A DNA stretch of 64,000 bases from Actinomycetota bacterium (GTDB lineage: Bacteria > Actinomycetota > Actinomycetes > Propionibacteriales > Propionibacteriaceae): NCBI GenBank assembly GCA_020161795.1, contig JAIUOR010000010.1, positions 86,537 to 150,536 of the forward strand, read 5' to 3'. A model generated the notes under the pieces. That model was not told where the DNA came from, did not search any database, and saw nothing but the letters and a program-made list of their open reading frames with translations. The position numbers and the translations under genes are program-made. This document shows, one piece after another, positions 45,287 through 53,632 of this stretch. The stretch's first letter is position 1; every line of letters begins with the position of its first letter.

Positions 45287-46332
45287 CGCTGACCCGCTCC
45301 CTTCGAAATGAACTCCGCGGTCGCGTCGGCCAGCGACATCGCCAGCCGGAGATCCTCCACCGCCACCGACAGGTCGGGCGCTGGCAACTCTCCCAGCGCC
45401 AGTCGCGCCAGGTCGTCCCACTCCTCGACGTAGCCGTTCTGCGAGGTCGGGGCGTTCGAGGTGGTGCCGCGCGGCGTGGAGATGCTGGCGCTGGCGCTGC
45501 CGGCCTGGACGTAGCTCGGCGTGAAGTCGATGTGCAGGCGCCGGTCCGTCCCGTACGCCTCGAAGATCCAGCTCGGCTTCCAGGTGCCGTACATCAGGCA
45601 GCGCAGGTCGATGCGGCACTCCCCCGCCTGTGCCAGCACCCGGTAGCCGAACGGCGGCTGCAGGCCTTCGGCGTCCAGGATCCGCACCGGCTCGCCCGGC
45701 GGCAGGAAGGAGCGCAGGTGCGGCATGTTGTGGATGCCCACGGCCATCAGGCCGAGATGGGCGATCTGGGCGCGGACGGCCGCGTCGCTCAGGTCGGCCT
45801 CGACATCGGCGGGCCGCGCGACCACCTCGGTGGCGAAATCCTCGAACCGGGCGTTCGGCGGCAGGATGATCGAGGACCGGATGGCGTGCGCGCTGCCCGC
45901 CGTCTCGCCCCAGGACTCCCTGGCCCACTTCCACGCCGCGTCGAAGGTGTGCATCGTTCCCACGATCACCGGGACGCCGGTCTCTCGCTGGACCTCCGCG
46001 ACCGCCTCCGCCTCGGCCACCGACAGGGTCAGCGGCTTCTCGCAGAGCACCGCCTTCTTCCCGGCCCGGCAGGCTGCGATGGTCTGCTCGGCGTGGAAGC
46101 GGTGCGGGCTGCAGATCGCGACCACGTCGACGTCCGGGTTCGCCAGTAGCGCCTCGACCGATCCGGTGGCCCGGGCGCCGGCCCGACGCGCCACGGCCTC
46201 GGCCACGCCCGCATCGGCGTCCATGATCTCGCGGACCTCGAAGCGCTCCGCCAGTCGTGCCAGCGCCGGTAGGTGGATCGCCTGTGTCACCGGGCCCGCA
46301 CCGATGATGCCGACCCCGAGCTTCTGGGGCAT
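45283..46332 (-). CDS. Gfo/Idh/MocA-family oxidoreductase
   Basis: This second NAD(P)-dependent oxidoreductase of the set has 349 residues. Motifs are VGIIGAGPVTQAIHLPAL (Rossmann) and VLCEKPLTLSVAEAEAVAEV, and a long middle insertion contains AIRSSIILPPNARFEDFATEV. It shows no close resemblance to the reductase at 38489. The ATG at 46332 has a GGGAG upstream; an in-frame ATG at 46419 lies in the TetR-type operator and is unlikely. First gene of the leftward four-gene operon, divergent from a TetR regulator. Confidence 0.85.
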   Translation of the reverse strand: MPQKLGVGIIGAGPVTQAIHLPALARLAERFEVREIMDADAGVAEAVARRAGARATGSVEALLANPDVDVVAICSPHRFHAEQTIAACRAGKKAVLCEKPLTLSVAEAEAVAEVQRETGVPVIVGTMHTFDAAWKWARESWGETAGSAHAIRSSIILPPNARFEDFATEVVARPADVEADLSDAAVRAQIAHLGLMAVGIHNMPHLRSFLPPGEPVRILDAEGLQPPFGYRVLAQAGECRIDLRCLMYGTWKPSWIFEAYGTDRRLHIDFTPSYVQAGSASASISTPRGTTSNAPTSQNGYVEEWDDLARLALGELPAPDLSVAVEDLRLAMSLADATAEFISKGAGQR

Positions 46333-46403
46333 CGCTTTCTCCCTCGTCGTCCTCGACGGATACTCTTGGCCTGCCGTTCCTGGGATGCCAGAGCTACTGT
46401 AAT

Positions 46404-46419
46404 ATGAACACTCGTTCAT
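46404..46419. promoter_or_regulatory. Palindromic operator between Gfo/Idh operon and tetR
   Basis: ATGAAC (46404-46409) and GTTCAT (46414-46419) form a perfect inverted repeat with a 4-base spacer. It lies in the divergent intergenic region and is close to a leftward -10-like TACAGT (complement of 46397-46402). This is the expected place for the TetR-family repressor encoded at 46504 to control both directions. Confidence 0.6.
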
Positions 46420-46503
46420 GTTTGGTAGGAAGGGTAGACCGCATCCGAATGCGTGTCAACAGGTTTCGGCACAATGACAGTCAGCCCACCCGGAAGGTGT
46501 GAC

Positions 46504-47154
46504 ATGGTCGCGAATCCCGCCGCGGAATCGACGCGCGGGCCGTACCGCAATGGCGTGCGCCGGCGAGAACTGATCCGCCGGCAGGCCAGCGAGGTGTTCG
46601 CCGAACGCGGCTACGCGGGTGGTTCGCTGCGCGCCATCGCTGCCCGGGTCGACGTGTCGCCGGCGAGCGTCATCCAGCACTTCGGGAGCAAGGAAGGCCT
46701 GCTGATGGCCGTCCTCGACGACTGGGAGGAGCGGACGGCGCGGCTGACCAGCACCGACCGGGTCGGCCTGGACTTCTTCGAGAGCCTGGGCGACCTGATG
46801 CGGTTCCACGTCGCCCACCCCGGCCTCCTAGAGCTCTTCCTCACGCTGGCCACCGAGGCCACCCGGGACGACCACCCGGCCAACGAGTTCGTCCACCGGC
46901 GCTACGACGCCATCCGCCTGCTCTGGTCCACGCACCTGCGCGAAGCCGCTCAACTCGGTCAGGTCGGCCTCAGCGAGGCCCAGATCGACGAGGAGGTGCG
47001 CCTGCTCGCCGCCATCGCCGACGGCCTCGAGCTGCAGTGGCTGCTCGATCCGCAGGTCGATCTGGTCGGCCTGTTCCAGCGCTACCTGCGCTCGGCCATC
47101 GATCGCTGGACCGCAACCCGACCCGCGCTCACCGACTCACGAAGGACCCGATGA
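46504..47154 (+). CDS. TetR-family transcriptional regulator
   Basis: This 216-residue repressor has the TetR helix-turn-helix RRELIRRQASEVFAERGYAGGSLRAIAARVDVSPASVIQHFGSKEGLL (residues about 19-66) and an all-helical ligand domain. The ATG at 46504 follows GGAAGG by 6 bases; earlier in-frame starts would add residues outside the conserved domain. It is divergent from the Gfo/Idh operon, with the palindrome at 46404 between them, and its stop overlaps the HAD gene start as ATGA. Confidence 0.9.
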   Translation: MVANPAAESTRGPYRNGVRRRELIRRQASEVFAERGYAGGSLRAIAARVDVSPASVIQHFGSKEGLLMAVLDDWEERTARLTSTDRVGLDFFESLGDLMRFHVAHPGLLELFLTLATEATRDDHPANEFVHRRYDAIRLLWSTHLREAAQLGQVGLSEAQIDEEVRLLAAIADGLELQWLLDPQVDLVGLFQRYLRSAIDRWTATRPALTDSRRTR

Positions 47155-47999
47155 CCACCCTCACTGTGAACTCACCAGACTGGACGGATCCGGCCGTCGA
47201 CCCGCGGCTGGTGATCTGCGATCTCGACGGCACCCTGCTGGACGGCGACGGCCGGGTGCCGGCGGAGTTCTGGCCGCTCCTGACCGAGCTGCAGGAGCGC
47301 GGCATCATCTTCACCGTGGCCAGCGGACGGCAGTTCGCCACTCTGGAGGACATGTTCGCCGCGCACCGGGAAGGCATGGTCTTCATCGCCGAGAACGGCA
47401 CCTACGTGGTGCGCGACGGCGAGGAGCTGAGCTCCAGTTCGCTCCCCCGCGACTACTCCGAGCAGCTGGTCCGCTCGGTGCGGGCGCTGGCCGACGCCGG
47501 CAACCGTCTCGACGTCGTCTGGTGCAGCCGCGGCGGCGCCTTCGTCGAGTGCAGCGACCCGGAATTCCTCGCCTCGGCCGCTCGCTTCTTCCACAGCCTG
47601 CATCCGGTGGAGGATCTGCTGCGGGATGCCGACGAGGCGCTCAAGTTCTCGATCTACGATGCCGACGGCACCAGTGAGTCGCACGCGGAGCTGATCGCGC
47701 CGATCGCCGAGCCCTGCCGCGCCATCGCCTCCACCCCGCACTGGATCGACGTGATGCCGAGCGAGATCAACAAGGGGGTGGCCGTCCGGCAGCTCCAGGC
47801 ATCGCTGGGCGTCCGTCCCTATCAGACGGTCATCTTCGGCGACTACCTCAACGATCTGGAGATGATGGGCGAGGCCACCATGTCGTTCGCGATGGCCAAC
47901 GCGCACCCTGAGGTGATTCGCGAGGCCAACTACCTGGCGCCGACCAACCTGGAGGGCGGGGTGCTCACCGTCCTGCGGCAGATCCTCGCTGCCGGCTGA
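47151..47999 (+). CDS. Cof-type HAD hydrolase
   Basis: This 282-residue haloacid-dehalogenase-superfamily phosphatase is of the Cof/class IIB type. Motif I is VICDLDGTLLDGDGRVP with both catalytic aspartates, motif II the Ser/Thr region FTVASGRQF, and motif IV GDYLNDLEMM. The C2 cap lies between about residues 85 and 190. Such enzymes dephosphorylate sugar phosphates and other small metabolites. It is coupled to tetR by ATGA, so the pair may control or clear an intermediate of the neighbouring sugar pathway. Confidence 0.9.
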   Translation: MTTLTVNSPDWTDPAVDPRLVICDLDGTLLDGDGRVPAEFWPLLTELQERGIIFTVASGRQFATLEDMFAAHREGMVFIAENGTYVVRDGEELSSSSLPRDYSEQLVRSVRALADAGNRLDVVWCSRGGAFVECSDPEFLASAARFFHSLHPVEDLLRDADEALKFSIYDADGTSESHAELIAPIAEPCRAIASTPHWIDVMPSEINKGVAVRQLQASLGVRPYQTVIFGDYLNDLEMMGEATMSFAMANAHPEVIREANYLAPTNLEGGVLTVLRQILAAG

Positions 48000-48116
48000 T
48001 TCGAGCTTCGCAAAAGTGGCCCGGCGCCAGGTCCGCTGTGCCTATACTCTCGTTCGAATCGGGCCCATCGGACCCCTACCGCTGGCCCGCGGACTTCGAC
48101 GTGGAAGGACCCCCGG

Positions 48117-48917
48117 ATGTCGACGCAGGCACCTGACATTCCGCTCACCGACGAGGCGACCGGCATCGTCGCGATCGGGATCGACATCGGCGGAACCGGC
48201 ATCAAGGGCGCACCGGTCGATCTGCGGACCGGAGAGCTGACGGCGCCGCGGCACTACATCGCCACACCCCAGCCCGCGACCCCGGCCGCCGTCGCTGCGG
48301 CGGTCAAGGAGATGCGCGACTACTTCTCCGAGGTACCGGCCGACGCCCCGATCGGCGTGGCGATCCCCGCGGTGGTACGCAACGGGATCACGCGGACCGC
48401 GGCCAATATCGACCAGAGCTGGATCGGGACCAACGCCGACCAGCTCTTCCGCGACGCCCTGGGCATGCCGGCCACCCTGCTCAACGACGCCGACGCGGCC
48501 GGACTCGCCGAGATGCGGCTCGGTGCCGGAAGGGATCGGAAGGGTGTGGTGCTGGTGGTCACGCTCGGCACCGGCATCGGCTCCGCGCTGTTCACCGACG
48601 GCCACCTGGTGTGGAACACCGAGCTCGGGCACCTGACGATCGAGGGGTTCGACTGCTGCCCCTGGGCCTCGGCGGCCGCCCGCGTCAAGGAAAACCTGTC
48701 CTGGGCCCAATGGGTGTCGCGACTGCAGGAGTACCTCGCCTACGCCGAGAGCCTGTTGTGGCCCGACCTGGTGATCATCGGCGGCGGCATCAGCCACGAT
48801 GCCGATCAGTTCCTTCCGCTGCTCCAGGTCGAGGCGCAGGTCGTTCCCGCCCAGATGGGCAACGACAGCGGCCTGATCGGCGCGGCCTTCGAGGCCTACG
48901 CCGCGGCGCGGGCCTGA
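48117..48917 (+). CDS. ppgK: Polyphosphate (or ATP) glucokinase
   Basis: This 266-residue ROK-type kinase of the actinobacterial PpgK group phosphorylates glucose with polyphosphate and/or ATP. The phosphate loop is AIGIDIGGTGIKGAPVDLRTG. The sugar-binding/catalytic Asp lies in LLNDADAAGLAEMRLGAG. TLGTGIGSALFTDGHLVWNTELGHL and ENLSWAQWVSRLQEYLAYAESLLWPDLVIIGGGIS match the family well. The usual Ala-Glu-x-Arg segment after DG is altered to FDCCPWASAAARVKE. A -10-like TATACT is at 48043-48048. It commits glucose released by neighbouring glycosidases to glycolysis. Confidence 0.88.
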   Translation: MSTQAPDIPLTDEATGIVAIGIDIGGTGIKGAPVDLRTGELTAPRHYIATPQPATPAAVAAAVKEMRDYFSEVPADAPIGVAIPAVVRNGITRTAANIDQSWIGTNADQLFRDALGMPATLLNDADAAGLAEMRLGAGRDRKGVVLVVTLGTGIGSALFTDGHLVWNTELGHLTIEGFDCCPWASAAARVKENLSWAQWVSRLQEYLAYAESLLWPDLVIIGGGISHDADQFLPLLQVEAQVVPAQMGNDSGLIGAAFEAYAAARA

Positions 48918-48928
48918 CGATCGCCTCG

Positions 48929-49810
48929 ATGCCGGCGCGACGGACGATCGACCTGGGCTGGGGCCGGGTCTCCTACCTGGAATGGCTGCCGGACGGCGAG
49001 CCGGCGGGCAGCGACATCCTGCTGCTGCACGGCGGCGGAGTGGACTGCGCCGAGCTCTCCTGGGGTGGCCTGGCGCCGGCATTGGCCCAGGCGGGATATC
49101 GGGTGATCGCCCCGGACCATCCCGGCTACGGCGAAAGCCCCCAGGCACCGTGGGCCGCGAGCCAGGAACGCCTGGTCGGCTATGTCGGCGAGTTCGTGGA
49201 CGCGCTCCAGCTGCGGGGCTACGTCGTCGGCGGCCTGTCGCTGGGCGGCGGATTGACCATCGGGCACCTGCTGTCTTGTCCGTCCGGGGCCCGCGCCGGG
49301 ATCCTGATGGGGAGCTACGGGCTGATGGATCATCAGTTCGAGGGACCGCTCCGGCTGCCCGCACACCTGCTGACCTGGGCCATGCTGCACTCCGGGCTGC
49401 TGCGCCGGCTCACCTGGTCCTACGCCAGGGACCGGCGGAAGATGGATCGCGGCCTGCGGGCCATCGTCCGCAACCCGGACGAGCGGACCCCGGAGCTGCT
49501 CGATGCGGTGATGGCCGAGGCACAGCGTCCTGGCGCGGGAGCGGCCTTCGAGCAGTGGCAGTTCGACCAGTTCGGCTGGCGCCGGGCCCGGACCAACTAC
49601 ACCGACCTGCTCGGTGCCATCTCGGTGCCCATGCTCGTGATCCACGGCGATCACGACACCGGCGTTCCGGTGAGCCGGGCGCGGATCGCCGCCACGCTGC
49701 TGCCCGATGCCCGGCTGCTGGTCGTGCCCGACACCGGGCACTGGGTCCAGCGCGACCGGCCGGCGGCGGTCGCCACAGCCGTCCTGGAATTCCTGGCCGA
49801 ACTGACCTGA
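48929..49810 (+). CDS. Alpha/beta hydrolase
   Basis: This 293-residue protein has the alpha/beta hydrolase fold. The oxyanion region is LLLHGGGVDCAELSWGG, the APDHPGYGESP segment is typical, and the nucleophile is in VVGGLSLGGGLTIG. The acid lies in LVIHGDHDTGVPVS and the His in PDTGHWVQRDRP. A hydrophobic cap (residues about 145-200) covers the site. The substrate is unknown. It follows ppgK by 11 bases, and the ATG at 48929 lacks a clear ribosome site. Confidence 0.85.
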   Translation: MPARRTIDLGWGRVSYLEWLPDGEPAGSDILLLHGGGVDCAELSWGGLAPALAQAGYRVIAPDHPGYGESPQAPWAASQERLVGYVGEFVDALQLRGYVVGGLSLGGGLTIGHLLSCPSGARAGILMGSYGLMDHQFEGPLRLPAHLLTWAMLHSGLLRRLTWSYARDRRKMDRGLRAIVRNPDERTPELLDAVMAEAQRPGAGAAFEQWQFDQFGWRRARTNYTDLLGAISVPMLVIHGDHDTGVPVSRARIAATLLPDARLLVVPDTGHWVQRDRPAAVATAVLEFLAELT

Positions 49811-49831
49811 CCCCCGGCTAGGCTGCCGGCC

Positions 49832-50236
49832 ATGGCCGAGAACAAGACCCAGCCCACGACCGCCGGCGTGGCGGACTTCCTCGCCGGGGTGGCACCCCGC
49901 CGGCAGGCGGAGGCCGAGACGCTGATCGCCATGATGCGCGACATCTCGGGCTTCGAACCGGTGCTGTGGGGTCCGAGCATCATCGGCTTCGGGACGACCC
50001 ACTACCGCTACGACAGCGGCCGCGAGGGCGACATGCCCATCCTGGCCTTCAGCCCGCGCAAGGCCCGGCTGACCATCTACTTCGATGGCTTCGACCACTA
50101 CGGCGAGCAACTGGCCAGGCTGGGCAAGCACAGTTCGAGCGTGTCCTGCCTCTACGTCAACAAGCTGGACGACATCGATCTGGCCGTGCTGCGGGAGATG
50201 CTGGTCGCCTGCCACGGCCGGTACACCGGAAAGTAG
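49832..50236 (+). CDS. DUF1801 domain protein
   Basis: The 134-residue cytoplasmic protein matches the DUF1801 pattern: VADFLAGVAPRRQAEAETLIAMMRDISGFEPVLWGPSIIGFG, then a DMPILAFSPRKARLTIYF strand pair, and LYVNKLDDIDLAVLREML. The family is common in actinobacteria and its function is unclear. It follows the hydrolase by 21 bases and may be co-transcribed with it. Confidence 0.88.
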   Translation: MAENKTQPTTAGVADFLAGVAPRRQAEAETLIAMMRDISGFEPVLWGPSIIGFGTTHYRYDSGREGDMPILAFSPRKARLTIYFDGFDHYGEQLARLGKHSSSVSCLYVNKLDDIDLAVLREMLVACHGRYTGK

Positions 50237-50248
50237 CGCGGACCGCCT

Positions 50249-50278
50249 TTGACCGTCCTCTCGTCGACCTGCTACTGT
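50249..50278 (+). promoter_or_regulatory. Promoter of the GntR-ABC operon
   Basis: A -35 TTGACC (50249-50254), an 18-base spacer and a -10 TACTGT (50273-50278) lie upstream of the GntR-type gene. The -10 overlaps the palindromic operator at 50275, consistent with autorepression. Confidence 0.65.
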
Positions 50279-50296
50279 ATTAATGCATTAGTACAG
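50275..50296. promoter_or_regulatory. Palindromic operator overlapping the -10 of the GntR-ABC operon
   Basis: CTGTATTAATG (50275-50285) and CATTAGTACAG (50286-50296) form a 22-base palindrome with one mismatched pair. It begins inside the -10 hexamer and ends at the ribosome-binding AGGAGG. AT-rich palindromes of this kind are the usual targets of YtrA-subfamily GntR repressors that control ABC transporter operons. Confidence 0.7.
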
Positions 50297-50306
50297 GAGG
50301 ACAGGG

Positions 50307-50702
50307 ATGGACTTCGATCCCGGGCAGCCGATCTGGCTCCAGCTGGTCCGTGAGTTCACGCGCCGGATCGCGACCGGCGCCTGGCCGGCGGGCGAACGGG
50401 TTCCCAGCGTCCGCGACCTCGCCGCCGAACTGGGCGTCAACCCCAACACGGTCCAGCGGGCGCTCGCCGAGCTCGAACGCACCCGGCTCGCCGTGGCCGA
50501 ACGGACGGCGGGACGGTTCGTCACCACCGACACCACCCTGATCGCCGCCGCCCAGCTCGGTTCCGCCCGCGCCGCCGCCGACGCCTATGTCGCCGCCGCC
50601 CGCGGGCTGCACCTGAATCAGGACGCCGCCCTGGGCCTGATCGCCGAGCGCTGGCGACCCGACTCCCCCACCGACGCATCCATACCGACTCAGGAGCACT
50701 GA
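50307..50702 (+). CDS. GntR-family regulator, YtrA subfamily
   Basis: This 131-residue repressor has the GntR winged helix FDPGQPIWLQLVREFTRRIATGAWPAGERVPSVRDLAAELGVNPNTVQRALAELE at its N-terminus. A short C-terminal dimerisation region of about 50 residues replaces the large effector domain of other subfamilies. The gene starts an operon with an ABC ATPase and permease, the classical YtrA arrangement for export of, or response to, envelope-active compounds. Its stop overlaps the ATPase start. Confidence 0.9.
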   Translation: MDFDPGQPIWLQLVREFTRRIATGAWPAGERVPSVRDLAAELGVNPNTVQRALAELERTRLAVAERTAGRFVTTDTTLIAAAQLGSARAAADAYVAAARGLHLNQDAALGLIAERWRPDSPTDASIPTQEH

Positions 50703-51412
50703 TGAGCACCGCCCTGGAGATCCGCAACCTCAGCCGCCGCTACGGCCCCATCCTGGCGCTGGACGACCTCAGCCTCACCCTGGAGGCCGGCCGGATCGTC
50801 GCCCTGTTCGGGGAGAACGGCTCGGGCAAGACAACCCTGCTGAAGGTCGTGGCGGGCCTGCTCGCCGAATACACCGGTGAGGTTCTCGTCCATGGCGAAC
50901 GGCCGGGCCCCGCGACGAAGGCGATGGTCTCGTTCCTGCCGGACGAGAGCTTCCTGCCCAGCGGCATCACCGCCCGCGGCGCGGTTGCCATGTTCACCGA
51001 CTTCTTCGCCGACTTCGACGCCCGGCGGGCCACCGCGTTGATCGACGACTTCGGCATCGATTCGCGCCGCGCGCTCAAGACGCTGTCGAAGGGCCAGCGG
51101 GAGAAGGTGCAACTCGCCCTGGCGATGAGCCGGCGAGCCCGGGTCTACCTGCTGGACGAGCCGATCTCGGGTGTCGACCCCGCCGCCCGCGAGACGATCC
51201 TCGCCACCATCCTCACCCAGTACGACCCCGAGGCGCTGGTCGTCATCTCCACCCACCTGATCGCCGACATCGAGCCAGTGGCGGACGCCGCGGTGTTCCT
51301 GCGGGCGGGCCGCGTCCTGTTCGCCGGTGACGCCGACGACCTGCGCGCCCAGCAGGGCATGAGCCTCGACCGGCTGTTCCGTACCGCCTACCAGACCCCC
51401 GTCAGGAGCTGA
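50702..51412 (+). CDS. ABC transporter ATP-binding protein
   Basis: This 236-residue single ABC domain has Walker A LFGENGSGKTTLLK (near residue 36), the signature-like LSKGQREKVQLALAMSRRA, Walker B VYLLDEPISGVDPAARE and the switch His in ISTHLIADIE. It pairs with the membrane protein encoded next and is under GntR control. YtrA-linked ABC systems usually act in antibiotic or envelope-stress resistance rather than nutrient uptake. Confidence 0.92.
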   Translation: MSTALEIRNLSRRYGPILALDDLSLTLEAGRIVALFGENGSGKTTLLKVVAGLLAEYTGEVLVHGERPGPATKAMVSFLPDESFLPSGITARGAVAMFTDFFADFDARRATALIDDFGIDSRRALKTLSKGQREKVQLALAMSRRARVYLLDEPISGVDPAARETILATILTQYDPEALVVISTHLIADIEPVADAAVFLRAGRVLFAGDADDLRAQQGMSLDRLFRTAYQTPVRS

Positions 51413-51414
51413 CC

Positions 51415-52227
51415 ATGTACGCCGCCCTGCTCAAGAACGAAGCCCGGCTCGAGGCGCGACCGCTGGGAGCCTATCTCGGCATCGCGCTGGCGCTGTTCGT
51501 CACCGGCGTGGCGATGGTGCTGCTGCGCGTCCCGGCGGTCTCCAGCCTCGGATTCCTGGCGGCCATCGCCGCCAGCATCCTGCTGGCGGTCGGCATTCCG
51601 CTCCACCTCCTGCAGCGCTACTACGCCACGATGTACGGCCGCCAGGGGTACCTGACCCACGCCGTCCCGGCGACGCACACCACGCTGTACGCGGTGAAGT
51701 TCAGCTGGGCGCTGGTCGTCTGGTTGGCGGCGCTCGTGCTCGCCGCGGGGCTCGGCCTCCTCACCTTCATCGGCCAGGCGATAGCGGCCGGCGGCACCGC
51801 CGCCGACGTCTGGCGCGCGCTGGACGACGCCTTCGCGACAGTTCCCACGGCGACGCGAGTCGTCATGGTGGCGTGGCTGGTGATCATGCTGCTCGCCAAT
51901 ATCGCCCAGTTCGGCTGGATCGTCAGCTTCGGCATGGAGGAACGCTTCCGCGCGCTCGGCCTGGGTGGCCCGGTGGTGATGTGGTTCGTCAGCTACCTCG
52001 TCCTGCAGGCGCTCAGCATGCTGGCCATCGTTCTCATCCCGGTCGGGGTGACCACCGACCTGAGCCAGCTGGTGTTCGCCAGCTTCATCCCGGAGTTGGC
52101 GGCGGCCGTCGAGGGCGGCGATCCGTCCTTCATCCCGCTCGGCTGGCTGGTGGTGCTGCCGCTCGTCCTGCCGGTGTTCGCGGTCTTGACGCTGCGATCG
52201 CTGCGCGACCACACCTCGCTGCGCTGA
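51415..52227 (+). CDS. ABC transporter membrane subunit
   Basis: This 270-residue membrane protein has about six hydrophobic segments, starting near residue 20 with LGIALALFVTGVAMVLLRV. It lacks the sequence motifs of importer permeases and resembles ABC-2-like membrane partners of GntR-regulated systems. It lies two bases after the ATPase stop. The exported substrate is unknown. Confidence 0.8.
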   Translation: MYAALLKNEARLEARPLGAYLGIALALFVTGVAMVLLRVPAVSSLGFLAAIAASILLAVGIPLHLLQRYYATMYGRQGYLTHAVPATHTTLYAVKFSWALVVWLAALVLAAGLGLLTFIGQAIAAGGTAADVWRALDDAFATVPTATRVVMVAWLVIMLLANIAQFGWIVSFGMEERFRALGLGGPVVMWFVSYLVLQALSMLAIVLIPVGVTTDLSQLVFASFIPELAAAVEGGDPSFIPLGWLVVLPLVLPVFAVLTLRSLRDHTSLR

Positions 52228-52241
52228 CGGCTGCCGGCCGG

Positions 52242-53006
52242 ATGCGGCACACTTCCTGGGTGCACTCACCTCCCGCCCCACTCGCTGAGCAGTATCTGGT
52301 CACCGGCGAGGCGCCGCTCGACCCGGTGGCGGATCGGGCGGACGTCACCCGGCTGCTCCGGCTGCTCGCCGTCCGCGAGACCCCCACCAGGGTGATTCGC
52401 ATGTACCGCCCGTCGCCCGTGGCGGCCTTCAGCGGATCCGACTCCAATCGTCCTGGCTTCCCCGACGCCGAGGCGACCGCCCGTGAGCGAGGATTTCCTC
52501 CGGTCGTCCGTCCCGCGGGCGGGAAGGCGGTGGTCTACGACCCGTCATGCCTGATCGCCGAGGTCTTCCGTTCGCCCCGGCAGCCGGATCCGCGGCTCGA
52601 TTTCGAGGAGGTCGCCGACCGGCTGCACGAACTGCTGCGCGGCCTCGGCCTCGACGCCCGGATCGGGGAACTGGCCGGGGAGTTCTGTCCCGGCCGGCAC
52701 AGCATCAACGTGGCGGGCCGGCGGAAGGTCGTCGGGATAGCCCAGCGGATCTATCGCACGGCGAGCCTCACCAGCTCGGTCGTCATGGTGCGCCACGCTC
52801 CGCACCTGCGCGACGTCACAGCCGCCCTGTACGCCCGGCTGGGCTACCCGTGGGAGGAGAGCACCTTCGGCTCCCTGGAGGACGAACTGCCCGGTCACCT
52901 CCTCGCCGACCTGCCGGATCTCCTGATCGCGGCGCTGACCGACGGACCCGCCACGCCGTGCTCGCTCGATGACCTGGAAGCGCTGCTCGGCCAACCGGAG
53001 GCGTGA
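52242..53006 (+). CDS. Lipoate-protein ligase A / octanoyltransferase family protein
   Basis: The 254-residue protein has the biotin/lipoate A/B ligase fold. The lipoyl-AMP loop is VVRPAGGKAVVYDPS, near RPTGGRAVLHD of LipM-type enzymes but with Tyr in place of the usual His. The catalytic lysine region is RRKVVGIAQRIYRTA. PGRHSINVAGRRK is also typical. It could lipoylate H protein or 2-oxoacid dehydrogenases, which is relevant to gcvP elsewhere in the window. The ATG at 52242 is used; a GTG at 52260 is an alternative. Confidence 0.8.
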   Translation: MRHTSWVHSPPAPLAEQYLVTGEAPLDPVADRADVTRLLRLLAVRETPTRVIRMYRPSPVAAFSGSDSNRPGFPDAEATARERGFPPVVRPAGGKAVVYDPSCLIAEVFRSPRQPDPRLDFEEVADRLHELLRGLGLDARIGELAGEFCPGRHSINVAGRRKVVGIAQRIYRTASLTSSVVMVRHAPHLRDVTAALYARLGYPWEESTFGSLEDELPGHLLADLPDLLIAALTDGPATPCSLDDLEALLGQPEA

Positions 53007-53047
53007 TCCGTCTACCCAATGTCGGTGCCCGGGCGTACGGTCAGGAC

Positions 53048-53632
53048 ATGTCCACGATCACGATCGAGCCGGCGGTCGCCGCCCGCTTCGACGACGCCCA
53101 GCACGCCCTCTCCGGCGGCGGTGACGGGCATGGCTGCCAATGCCAGTGGTGGGTGATGACCAACGCCGAGTGGCAACGCACCACCCGGCAGCAGCGCGAG
53201 GATCAGCTGCGGGCGGAGATGGGGGCCGCGCCGCCGCCCGGGCTGATCGCCTACGTCGACGGCGAGGCCGCGGGCTGGGTGCGGGTGGGGCCTCGCGCCA
53301 CCCACGTGCGGTTGGCCAGGACCCGCGCGATCGCCCCGCACTCGCCCGAGCCGTGGGACGATCCGGCGGTCTGGACGGTGAGCTGCTTCGTCGTCCGCAG
53401 GGAGTACCGCCAGCAGGGCATCAATGCCACGCTGCTCGCCGCCGCTGTCGACCATGCCCGCCGCAACGGCGCGCGCGTGATCGAGGCCTACCCGATCGAC
53501 ACCACCGTGGGGAAACGGAGTTCCAACGATCTCTTCCACGGCGTGCTCTCGGTGTTCACCGAGGCCGGCTTCCGGGAGGTCGCCCGGCCGAAACCGCACC
53601 TGGCGATCGTGGAACTCGACCTGTCGGACTAG
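53048..53632 (+). CDS. GNAT-family N-acetyltransferase
   Basis: This 194-residue acetyl-CoA-dependent transferase has a GNAT core: LIAYVDGEAAGWVRVGPR (strands 3-4 region), VWTVSCFVVRREYRQQGINATLLAAAVDHARRNGARVIEAYPID (motif A with the pyrophosphate loop), and VFTEAGFREVAR near the end. A Cys-rich CQCQWW near residue 31 is typical of an actinobacterial subgroup. The acceptor is unknown. The ATG at 53048 follows TACGGT by 7 bases, as in leaderless genes; a GTG at 53003 overlapping the previous stop is an alternative. Confidence 0.85.
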   Translation: MSTITIEPAVAARFDDAQHALSGGGDGHGCQCQWWVMTNAEWQRTTRQQREDQLRAEMGAAPPPGLIAYVDGEAAGWVRVGPRATHVRLARTRAIAPHSPEPWDDPAVWTVSCFVVRREYRQQGINATLLAAAVDHARRNGARVIEAYPIDTTVGKRSSNDLFHGVLSVFTEAGFREVARPKPHLAIVELDLSD

